From NCBI GenBank assembly GCA_051009015.1, contig JBPCWZ010000187.1, positions 1 to 5,958 on the forward strand: a stretch of 5,958 nt of DNA, written 5' to 3'. The position numbers and the translations under genes are program-made. This document shows positions 1-5,683 of the stretch, piece after piece. This stretch comes from JAHRAH01 sp051009015. Its GTDB lineage: Bacteria > Pseudomonadota > Gammaproteobacteria > Tethybacterales > Persebacteraceae. The stretch's first letter is position 1. Every line of letters starts with the position of its first letter. The notes beneath the pieces were generated by a model. That model ran no database searches. It worked only from the letters and a program-made list of their open reading frames with translations, and had not been told where the DNA came from.

Positions 1-16
1 ACCGGCGGGATAGTGC

Positions 17-220
17 CTATTGCGGCAGGCGCGGATATATCCGCCCGTGCGGTTGAATGTTTTGTTCGGTCTTTTCGGCGGGCACGATGCGCCTATCTTC
101 AACGACCGCATTGATATACAGCGCGAGAAAAACAATAAACAGCACCAGCGCCGTAAAAAGCAGCGCCGAGAGTTTTATCGCCTGCCACGAAGAATTGCCG
201 CCCGCCATAACAAAACGCAT
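17..220 (-). CDS. Small single-pass membrane protein of unknown function, 67 aa
   Basis: I do not recognise the family. One strongly hydrophobic helix spans about residues 17-40 (LSALLFTALVLFIVFLALYI), preceded by a short polar segment with GGNSSWQ and followed by a charged tail ending in HGRIYPRLPQ before a TAG stop. Codon choice resembles the neighbouring genes, which favours a real gene. The frame is open up to 322, but the promoter predicts a transcript starting near 296, so the ATG at 220 or the one at 208 (63 residues) is the likely start. GGGG about 10 bases before 220 is a weak ribosome-binding site and favours that choice. The tail IQPHGRIY resembles the linker of membrane-anchored c5-type cytochromes, where a helix is followed by RI.PVG.V and then the haem domain. 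If so, the stop would mark a truncation. That is speculative, and a complete small protein is equally plausible. Confidence 0.5.
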   Translation of the reverse strand: MRFVMAGGNSSWQAIKLSALLFTALVLFIVFLALYINAVVEDRRIVPAEKTEQNIQPHGRIYPRLPQ

Positions 221-302
221 TCTAACACAACCCCGCCCGTTATCGTCATTGTCGCCGTAACCGTCCTCGCTTTTGTCATGCCGGATAATCCCTTCGCCGG
301 AT

Positions 303-332
303 ATTGTAGCACATCGCCGCAATGTTTGACAA
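303..332 (-). promoter_or_regulatory. Sigma70-like promoter upstream of the small membrane protein
   Basis: On the minus strand TTGTCA (332-327) and TACAAT (308-303) each match the -35 and -10 consensus at five of six bases, with an 18-base spacer. Transcription would start near 296, leaving about 75 bases of leader before the ATG at 220. The promoter begins 11 bases after the hydrolase stop, so the next gene can be expressed independently of the dddP operon. Confidence 0.6.
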
Positions 333-343
333 TGCCCGCCCGA

Positions 344-1195
344 TTATGATGCCCGTAATGCTTCGGCGTGGCGGGTTATTTGTTCGGCGAGGAATGTTGC
401 TATGAAGTAGTAGGAGTGGTCGTAACCGGCGCGGCGGGTTAGGGTTAGGGGTTGTCCCGTTTGTTCGCATGCCGCTTGCAGGGCATCGGGCATTAATTGC
501 GGCAGGAATTCGTCTTCTTCTCCCTGTTCCACAACTATCGGCGGGCATTTTGCCCCGGCTTTTATTAACTCGGCGGCGTCCCATTGTTGCCATTGGTTTT
601 TGTCTTCTCCCAAATAGCCCGCCAGTGCTTTTTGCCCCCATGCGCATTTGCCCGGGTTGCATATCGGCGCAAAAGCCGACACCGCCCGAAAGCGTCCGGG
701 GTTTTTCAGCGCGATAACTAATGCGCCATGCCCGCCCATGGAATGTCCCATAATGCTTTGGCGGTTTGTGTCCGCTTGCGGAAAGTGCGCGGCGATAACT
801 TGCGGCAGTTCGCGGCTGATGTATGAAAACATCCGGTAGTTTTTGTCCCACGGCGCGGCAAGGGCATCGACATAAAAGCCCGCGCCGCTGCCAAAATCAT
901 AACTCTCATCTTCGCCGGCAATCCCCGCGCCGCGCGGCGAAGTGTCCGGGGCGATGACGATAACGCCGTTTTCGGCGGCATGTTTTTGCGCTCCGGCTTT
1001 GACGATAAAGTTTTCTTCGGTGCAGGTCAAACCCGAAAGCCACCAGATAACCGGCGCTTTATTACCGGCATCCGCCTTTTCGGCATTTGGCGGAAGATAA
1101 ACCCCAAAGCGCATCGGCGTGCCGGTCTGTGCCGATTGATGGCGGCATATTAATTGCCAGCCGCCGAAAGAGCGGTTTTTGGCGACGGTTTCCAT
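344..1195 (-). CDS. frmB: S-formylglutathione hydrolase (esterase D family)
   Basis: This enzyme hydrolyses S-formylglutathione to formate and regenerates glutathione, the second step after the class III dehydrogenase encoded two genes upstream. It is a cytoplasmic alpha/beta hydrolase of 283 residues, the usual family length. The catalytic triad is S152 (GHSMGGHG), D228 (QGEEDEFL) and H260 (YDHSYYFI). The family blocks RSFGGWQ (8-14), LSGLTCTEENF (53-63) and GFYVDAL with PW (107-116) are all present. Two ATGs compete: 1204, which overlaps the preceding TGA as ATGA, and 1195. GGGGGA at 1205-1210 is 9 bases from 1195 but abuts 1204, and the family typically begins ME..-RSFGGWQ, so 1195 is preferred. 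No obvious terminator follows the TAA; a promoter for the next gene overlaps the region just beyond it. Also named fghA or estD elsewhere. Confidence 0.95.
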   Translation of the reverse strand: METVAKNRSFGGWQLICRHQSAQTGTPMRFGVYLPPNAEKADAGNKAPVIWWLSGLTCTEENFIVKAGAQKHAAENGVIVIAPDTSPRGAGIAGEDESYDFGSGAGFYVDALAAPWDKNYRMFSYISRELPQVIAAHFPQADTNRQSIMGHSMGGHGALVIALKNPGRFRAVSAFAPICNPGKCAWGQKALAGYLGEDKNQWQQWDAAELIKAGAKCPPIVVEQGEEDEFLPQLMPDALQAACEQTGQPLTLTRRAGYDHSYYFIATFLAEQITRHAEALRAS

Positions 1196-1200
1196 CTTAA

Positions 1201-1551
1201 TCATTCCCCCTTTTTAGTGGGAATGCCATACACTTTCGCCCATTCGTCCAGCCATTTGTCAACTTTCGGGCAGAAGCGGTCAATATCGGTAATGGTATCC
1301 ACTCCCCGGAATCGGCGGAGGATTCTCTCGCGCTGTTTGCGAAAGCCGGCGTTGTTTCCGAGATATTCTTTCAGGGCGTTAACGCGATGGTCGTCAAGCA
1401 AGCGCAAGCCGAATTCCTGACATAGTTCGGCGTAGCCGATGAGAACGCCCGCGCGTTCCGTTTCCGTCAATTTCGGTTCTTCCTGCGCGCTTGCGGCGGG
1501 CGCAAAAGCCGCCGCCAGCGAAAACGCAACAATAACAAACATTTTTTTCAT
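1201..1551 (-). CDS. Small exported two-cysteine protein of unknown function, 116 aa
   Basis: I do not recognise a family. The N-terminus is a good Sec signal peptide: KK, a hydrophobic core FVIVAFSLAAAF, then APAASA with predicted cleavage after A22, leaving QEEPKL as the mature start. The mature part of about 94 residues looks helical and charged, with only two cysteines, C44 (YAELCQEFG) and C94 (DRFCPKVDKW), which could form a disulfide in the periplasm. It has no lipobox and no haem CxxCH motif. The ATG at 1551 is chosen because AAGGAG lies 6 bases upstream; the longer frame starting at 1578 would overlap the dehydrogenase gene and lacks a signal-peptide start. The gene follows the dehydrogenase by 13 bases, and its TGA overlaps an ATG of the hydrolase gene, so it is an integral member of the operon. 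A periplasmic protein between two cytoplasmic formaldehyde enzymes is unexpected; its role is unknown. Confidence 0.8.
   Translation of the reverse strand: MKKMFVIVAFSLAAAFAPAASAQEEPKLTETERAGVLIGYAELCQEFGLRLLDDHRVNALKEYLGNNAGFRKQRERILRRFRGVDTITDIDRFCPKVDKWLDEWAKVYGIPTKKGE
1205..1210 (-). promoter_or_regulatory. Ribosome binding site favouring the second ATG of S-formylglutathione hydrolase
   Basis: GGGGGA lies inside the last codons of the small exported protein gene. It is 9 bases from the ATG at 1195 but directly abuts the ATG at 1204, so the shorter 283-residue product is favoured and the two genes are probably translationally coupled. Confidence 0.55.
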
Positions 1552-1557
1552 CTTTTT

Positions 1558-1563
1558 CTCCTT
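1558..1563 (-). promoter_or_regulatory. Ribosome binding site of the small exported protein
   Basis: AAGGAG lies between the dehydrogenase stop codon and the ATG at 1551, with a 6-base spacer. It selects this start over the in-frame ATGs at 1578 and 1542. Confidence 0.8.
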
Positions 1564-1564
1564 G

Positions 1565-2674
1565 TTAAAACAGCACAACGCTGCGGATGGATTCTCCCCG
1601 CCGCATTAGTGCAAACGCTTCGTTGATATCGTCAAGCGGCATTGTGTGCGTTATCATCGGGTCAATTTGTATCTTGCCTTCCATATACCAATCCACAATG
1701 CGCGGGACATCGGTGCGCCCGCGCGCGCCGCCGAATGCGGTGCCGCGCCAAACCCTGCCGGTTACCAGTTGAAAAGGGCGCGTGCTTATTTCCTCGCCCG
1801 CACCGGCGACGCCGATGATGACCGACTCGCCCCATCCCTTGTGGCAGCATTCCAAAGCAATCCGCATTGTTTTGGTATTGCCGATGCATTCAAAACTAAA
1901 ATCCGCCCCGCCGCCGGTGATATCAACAAGATAAGCGACAATGTCATCGCGCACTTCCTGGGGATTGACAAAATGCGTCATGCCAAAGCGCTCCGCCATT
2001 TGTTTGCGCGCCGGGTTGATATCAACGCCGACAATCTTATCCGCCCCCGCCAACCGCGCGCCCTGGACGACATTGAGCCCGATGCCGCCGAGCCCGAAAA
2101 CAACGACATTATCGCCGGGTTTGACTTTGGCGGTATTGATAACCGCGCCGATGCCGGTGGTAACGCCGCAGCCGACATAGCAAACTTTGTCAAAAGGCGC
2201 ATCGGGGCGGATCCTGGCGACGGCGATTTCGGGCAGGACGGTGTGGTTGGCAAAAGTGGAAGTTCCCATGTAATGATAAAGCGCATCGCCGCCGGAGGAA
2301 AAGCGGCTGCTGCCGTCGGGCATAACGCCTTTGCCCTGCGTGGTGCGGATGGCTTGACACAGGTTTGTTTTGCCGCTTGTGCAATAGTCGCATTGCCGGC
2401 ATTCGGGCGTGTAAAGCGGGATGACATGGTCGCCCGCTTTGACGCTGCTAACGCCCGCGCCGGTTTCCAAAACAACCCCCGCCCCTTCGTGCCCGAGAAT
2501 GGCGGGAAAGATGCCTTCCGGGTCGGCGCCGGAAAGGGTAAATTCATCGGTATGGCAAATGCCGGTCGCCTTGATTTCCACAAGCACTTCCCCGGCTTTG
2601 GGCCCGTCCAGATTAACATCCATAACAGCCAGCGGTTCCCCGGCGGCAACAGCAACAGCAGCACGCGTCTTCAT
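1565..2674 (-). CDS. frmA: S-(hydroxymethyl)glutathione dehydrogenase / class III alcohol dehydrogenase
   Basis: This enzyme oxidises S-hydroxymethylglutathione, the spontaneous adduct of formaldehyde and glutathione, to S-formylglutathione with NAD+; it can also reduce S-nitrosoglutathione. The 369-residue length equals that of E. coli FrmA. Catalytic zinc ligands C40, H62 and C169 are present in GICHTDEFT, GHEGAG and VGCGVTTG. The structural zinc site has C92, C95, C98 and C106. The Rossmann motif GLGGIG is at 194-199 with D218 for NAD. The block QGKGVMPDGSSRF (113-125) is a class III hallmark. The frame is open further upstream, but the ATG at 2674 is right because the family's N-terminus begins there and GGGAGGA (2684-2690) lies 9 bases before it. 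It follows dddP by 53 bases, and its stop codon adjoins the Shine-Dalgarno sequence of the next gene. A TACAAT at 2698-2703 could be an internal -10 box but has no good -35. Also named adhC or adhI in other species. Confidence 0.95.
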   Translation of the reverse strand: MKTRAAVAVAAGEPLAVMDVNLDGPKAGEVLVEIKATGICHTDEFTLSGADPEGIFPAILGHEGAGVVLETGAGVSSVKAGDHVIPLYTPECRQCDYCTSGKTNLCQAIRTTQGKGVMPDGSSRFSSGGDALYHYMGTSTFANHTVLPEIAVARIRPDAPFDKVCYVGCGVTTGIGAVINTAKVKPGDNVVVFGLGGIGLNVVQGARLAGADKIVGVDINPARKQMAERFGMTHFVNPQEVRDDIVAYLVDITGGGADFSFECIGNTKTMRIALECCHKGWGESVIIGVAGAGEEISTRPFQLVTGRVWRGTAFGGARGRTDVPRIVDWYMEGKIQIDPMITHTMPLDDINEAFALMRRGESIRSVVLF

Positions 2675-2683
2675 AATAAACAA

Positions 2684-2690
2684 TCCTCCC
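2684..2690 (-). promoter_or_regulatory. Ribosome binding site of the class III dehydrogenase
   Basis: GGGAGGA ends 9 bases before the ATG at 2674. It fixes the start there and excludes the 57-codon upstream extension, whose first part overlaps the end of dddP. Confidence 0.8.
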
Positions 2691-2727
2691 GCCCGCCATT
2701 GTATCAAATATTCCCCCCGCGCCTTTT

Positions 2728-4020
2728 TTACATTGAAGACGGATAATCCGAAAGCAACTTTGCGCCGTTTTTTGTAATGTGATATTGGTCTTCGTATTTG
2801 ACGCCTTCGCCGCCGTCTTGCCGCCCGACATAACTTTCGCAGCAAACGGTCATTCCTTCCGTAATAATGCCGTCATGCCCCGCTTCGTCCCACATATAGC
2901 CGAAAGGCAGGGACGGGTATTCGTCGCATAATCCTATGCCGTGAAAAGGCAAACCATAGTTGCGAAACTCCTGCGGCGGGTAGCATAATGCTTTTTTTGC
3001 CGCTTCCTCAAAAGTCATCCCCGGGCGCAACATTGCCGCATTCTCGCGCACTTGCGCCACCGCCCGCTCGTGCAAGTCCTTTTGCGCGCTTGACGGCTTG
3101 CCGCCGCCGACCAGCCATGCGCGCGATATGTCCACGCAAATGCCATAAGCGCCAATTAAGTCGGTGTCAAATGACAACAACTCGCCAGCCATCATCGGGC
3201 GCGACGAACACTCCTGAAACCACGGGTTTGTTCGCGGTCCCGCCGACAAAAGCCGGGTTTCTATCCATTCGCCGCCGCGCTTGATGTTTTCGGCATGCAT
3301 GACAGCCCACACTTCGTTTTCGGTCGCACCCGGCACTGCTGCTTTTCGCATCGCATCCAGCGCCCGGTCGCAGGCGTAAATGGCGCAGCGCATGGCGAGG
3401 ATTTCATCTTCGCACTTGATAAGTCTTGCATTTTCCATTACTTCTTCGCCGTTGCCGATAGTCACGCCCAAAGCGCGCAGAGCGTCCGCGCCTTCGGGGT
3501 TGCATTTGTCAATGGCGATGCGCGGGTTTTTGCCGCCGGCGGCTTTTGCCATGTCGGCGATTTCCGCCGCCCACTTCTCCGCCCGCTGCTGCAGGCGGCT
3601 GCCGGATGAGAAATAAAACCACGAAGTCGCGGGGCGCACTTCGTCTATTTGCCGGTTGTGCGCCGACAAGTGTTCGCAGCCGCGATAGTCAAAAACCGCC
3701 AACTTGTCGGCGCCGACAAAACAATAACGCGCCGCATCGTGCGCCGTCCATAACTGCATATTGGTCGCATCGCTCGCATAGCGGATATTGAGCGGGTCGG
3801 CGAGGACGATGGCGGCATAGTTGCGCTTTTGCAGTTCGGCGCGTACCCGGGCAAGGCGATGACGGCGCACTTCGTCCATCCGCGGAAGCCGCAACCCGGC
3901 GGCGCGCCATTCGCCGGTTGCCAATTCGCCGGGACCGAGCAGATGCATATTAAGCGAGCGGTCATAATCATAAGGCAGCGAAGGTTTCTGCCCCGCGCCA
4001 ATCTTCGCCCGATAAACCAT
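2728..4020 (-). CDS. dddP: Dimethylsulfoniopropionate (DMSP) lyase DddP
   Basis: DddP cleaves DMSP to dimethyl sulfide and acrylate using an M24 (creatinase/aminopeptidase-like) metal site; it is cytoplasmic. All residues known for the family are present at a constant offset from the Roseobacter-group enzymes: metal ligands D285, D287, D297, H360, E395 and E410, the proposed base D366 and active-site Y355, plus W91. The blocks LNIRYASDATNMQLW (78-91), GEWIETRLLSAGPRTNPWFQ (250-269), SFDTDLIGAYGICVDISR (283-300) and FHGIGLCDE (359-367) are characteristic of DddP rather than of ordinary Xaa-Pro peptidases. At 430 residues it is slightly shorter than the usual ~445. The ATG at 4020 is preferred over M25 (3948) because family similarity extends into residues 20-40. 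No Shine-Dalgarno sequence is well placed; a TATAAT box lies just upstream. The alcohol dehydrogenase gene follows after 53 bases with no terminator, so cotranscription is likely. The alternative is a DddP-like M24 enzyme with another substrate, which I consider unlikely. Confidence 0.9.
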   Translation of the reverse strand: MVYRAKIGAGQKPSLPYDYDRSLNMHLLGPGELATGEWRAAGLRLPRMDEVRRHRLARVRAELQKRNYAAIVLADPLNIRYASDATNMQLWTAHDAARYCFVGADKLAVFDYRGCEHLSAHNRQIDEVRPATSWFYFSSGSRLQQRAEKWAAEIADMAKAAGGKNPRIAIDKCNPEGADALRALGVTIGNGEEVMENARLIKCEDEILAMRCAIYACDRALDAMRKAAVPGATENEVWAVMHAENIKRGGEWIETRLLSAGPRTNPWFQECSSRPMMAGELLSFDTDLIGAYGICVDISRAWLVGGGKPSSAQKDLHERAVAQVRENAAMLRPGMTFEEAAKKALCYPPQEFRNYGLPFHGIGLCDEYPSLPFGYMWDEAGHDGIITEGMTVCCESYVGRQDGGEGVKYEDQYHITKNGAKLLSDYPSSM

Positions 4021-4026
4021 AACCCG

Positions 4027-4057
4027 ATTATAACCTTTGGCAGTTGTCAGTTATCAA
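4027..4057 (-). promoter_or_regulatory. Candidate sigma70-type promoter for dddP, possibly leaderless
   Basis: On the minus strand a perfect -10 box TATAAT lies at 4032-4027, and a -35-like TTGATA lies at 4057-4052 with a long 19-base spacer. Six bases (CGGGTT) separate the -10 box from the dddP ATG at 4020, so the expected transcription start falls on or within a base or two of the start codon. The mRNA would then be leaderless, which agrees with the lack of a well-placed Shine-Dalgarno sequence. The -10 is strong and the -35 spacing is not ideal. Confidence 0.5.
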
Positions 4058-4265
4058 TTGCCGGTTGTTTGTTGTGCATAATGCGATAAGCCCGCCCGCC
4101 GTGATGAAGTTGGCGGGAGCGGTTTTCGCGGGGGAGTGTTTTGTTGCGCGCTTTTGATGGCGGATTATTGGCATGTTTGCCGATGCCATTTGCGGCGGGT
4201 TTGGCGGCATATCACCCCTTTCGTCATTCCCGCGCAAAAATCCCGTCCTTCCCGCCCCCCTCGTC

Positions 4266-4285
4266 ATTCCCGCGAAAGCGGGAAT
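4266..4285. repeat. Palindromic repeat, perfect copy
   Basis: This is the best-preserved plus-oriented copy of the dRS3-like unit: two complementary 8-base arms and a GAAA loop, with CGTC immediately to the left. It is a reference unit for comparing the other copies. Confidence 0.85.
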
Positions 4286-4296
4286 CTAACGCTGTC

Positions 4297-4316
4297 ATTC
4301 CCGCGAAAGCGGGAAC
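4297..4316. repeat. Palindromic repeat, second direct copy
   Basis: This copy repeats the unit 31 bases on, again preceded by TGTC. The last base of the right arm is C instead of T, which opens the terminal pair of the stem. Confidence 0.85.
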
Positions 4317-4325
4317 CGACAGGGC

Positions 4326-4343
4326 GCCCCTTCGGGGCTTTAA
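4326..4343 (+). other. Short GC hairpin followed by TTTAATT
   Basis: GCCCC and GGGGC form a 5-bp stem around TTC, followed by TTTAATT on the plus strand. It resembles a weak terminator, but no plus-strand gene precedes it. It lies between the inverted repeat copies and is more likely part of that repeat unit. Confidence 0.35.
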
Positions 4344-4372
4344 TTATGAGCGCGCTTTGCGCACTCTGCGGT

Positions 4373-4431
4373 TTGCCATTTGCGGCGGCAAAGCCGCCGT
4401 TTGCGCTTGCGCGCAAATAGCCAAATGGCAA
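4373..4431. repeat. Nested inverted repeats able to fold as a three-way junction
   Basis: An outer 10-bp perfect inverted repeat (TTGCCATTTG at 4373-4382, CAAATGGCAA at 4422-4431) encloses two adjacent 7-bp hairpins. The first is CGGCGGC/GCCGCCG with an AAA loop (4383-4399). The second is TTTGCGC/GCGCAAA with a TTGC loop (4400-4417). All three stems are perfect and nearly contiguous, leaving only four unpaired bases at the junction. This is more organised than chance complementarity would suggest. It sits inside the interval bounded by the inverted palindromic copies. It could be the core of a repetitive element, a DNA cruciform, or a structured RNA; the sequence does not decide which. Confidence 0.6.
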
Positions 4432-4436
4432 GGGTT

Positions 4437-4489
<53 letters not shown>

Positions 4490-4507
4490 ACCTTAAGCAA
4501 CGGCTTA

Positions 4508-5665
4508 TTATAAAACCGCCGCTCCGTATTCCCAACCGCCGGCAAAGCCGCGGGATTTTGCCAACTCAATCGCCGGCAGGATAACTTTATCATAGCGGTC
4601 TTTCAGGTTTGCGTGGTCAGTCAAAATATCAAAACCGCCCTGCCCTTCGGCATCAACAAGCCCCGTCTCGTAAGATTCGCGCAATGTTTTCCACTTGTCC
4701 GGAGAATCGGCAAGCACCCGCACGGCAAGATGTTGCATATCCAAAAACTTGCCATAATAATTATTGGCGGGCAGTTTGTCCGATTTGGCGGAATTAACCG
4801 CCGCCGTTGTCGGCACAAGATTCCACAAGTGATTATGTGCGTAAAAATGCCACGGCACATAATGGTCCAAAACAAAATGCGCCGCCGACAAATCGGCTTC
4901 GCTGTATATGCAATGCACGGGATGCACCGCCATAATATCTTTCCAAAACTCCCGCTGTCGTCCCATACTTTCCGTCTTTTTTGGCGCTTGCAATTTGTTG
5001 GCGATAGCGGGAACGCTCGGATTGTGTTTCTGCAGATAATGCAGCCAGCGCAACTCCCGCCAAGCCCGCACTATTTGCAAATTGTCGGCGACATAATCCG
5101 CCCACTTGGGATGAACAATAACAGCATTGCCGTCAAAGCGATAAAAGGGCGGAAAATCACTGCCGAATGTTTCATCGGCAAGTTGTATTATTTTGCCGTT
5201 TTTCTCTCTGTCCAAAAGCCCTTTCAGTTTGTCGCCAAAAAACGGCGTGAGCGCCCGATAAGGGACAAATTTAACAACATCGGCATATATGTCATCCGGT
5301 ATTGCCTTGCGGCGAAAATGGGCGGCAACTTTCGCCTGTTGCGGCTCGGTTTGCAAACCCGCGCCCCAAACGGCGATATGCCGCCGCATCATATCCTGTT
5401 TGCCGAATGACAAGCGGAATTGATTAAGCGGGTAATGCGCCATTACAAACATTTCCGCCACGATGGACTTAAACGGAATGCGCACTTCGGCAAACTGCGG
5501 CAGGCGCGAGTTGCTTTTGCGCTCCGCTGTTTCTTCCGCCACAAAGCCAATAACCGCGCCAAGCCACAAAAACTTGTAGGAAGTTGTCGTATCATTCAGC
5601 ATTCCGCCAAATGCGGCGGTGTTCAAAAACCGCGATATCGGCAAATATATCGGTTGTTTTCCCAT
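4508..5665 (-). CDS. HNH endonuclease domain protein, 385 aa
   Basis: A C-terminal HNH nuclease domain spans about residues 250-300. It has C252-I-Y-S, then the core LDHYVPW with D267 and H268, then WNLVP with N282, and NSAKSDKLP with N291 and K294. This matches the usual HNH layout of a DH..P strand followed by a WNLVP..N..K helix, so metal-dependent cleavage of DNA is the expected activity. The classical pairs of zinc cysteines are absent. Residues 1-245 are rich in aromatic and basic residues and match no domain I recognise; they may provide specificity or partner binding. Residues after 300 form a helical tail. The ATG at 5663-5665 is the natural start, 18 bases after the PAPS-reductase-like stop, with no clear Shine-Dalgarno sequence, which suggests translational coupling. 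A terminator follows at 4465-4489. The role is inferred to be defence or DNA modification: a nuclease paired with a sulfur-transfer-type enzyme recalls phosphorothioate systems, but no DndB/D/E or Ssp component is visible. Confidence 0.85.
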   Translation of the reverse strand: MGKQPIYLPISRFLNTAAFGGMLNDTTTSYKFLWLGAVIGFVAEETAERKSNSRLPQFAEVRIPFKSIVAEMFVMAHYPLNQFRLSFGKQDMMRRHIAVWGAGLQTEPQQAKVAAHFRRKAIPDDIYADVVKFVPYRALTPFFGDKLKGLLDREKNGKIIQLADETFGSDFPPFYRFDGNAVIVHPKWADYVADNLQIVRAWRELRWLHYLQKHNPSVPAIANKLQAPKKTESMGRQREFWKDIMAVHPVHCIYSEADLSAAHFVLDHYVPWHFYAHNHLWNLVPTTAAVNSAKSDKLPANNYYGKFLDMQHLAVRVLADSPDKWKTLRESYETGLVDAEGQGGFDILTDHANLKDRYDKVILPAIELAKSRGFAGGWEYGAAVL

Positions 5666-5683
5666 TGGTTTATGCGGTGTGTT

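Noticed and set aside
20..349. A 109-codon plus-strand open frame
   Set aside because: It is antisense to the small membrane protein gene, highly basic and without recognisable features; the minus-strand frame encodes a coherent transmembrane helix.
276..851. A 191-codon minus-strand open frame inside the hydrolase gene
   Set aside because: It is a shifted frame of S-formylglutathione hydrolase with arginine- and proline-rich, non-protein-like composition.
2698..2726. Internal promoter between dddP and the dehydrogenase
   Set aside because: TACAAT at 2698-2703 is a fair -10 box, but no -35-like sequence lies at 16-19 bases upstream (AAAGGC region), so it was not called as a feature. It remains the most likely place for a secondary promoter.
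1646..2746. A 366-codon plus-strand open frame
   Set aside because: It lies antisense to the class III dehydrogenase across nearly its whole length. The dehydrogenase has all its catalytic motifs, while the antisense frame has no recognisable domain and no ribosome-binding site. It is a by-product of GC-rich codon usage.
2675..2845. N-terminal extension of the class III dehydrogenase by 57 codons
   Set aside because: The extension is arginine-rich, partly overlaps the dddP end and is absent from the family. A strong ribosome-binding site sits before the ATG at 2674.
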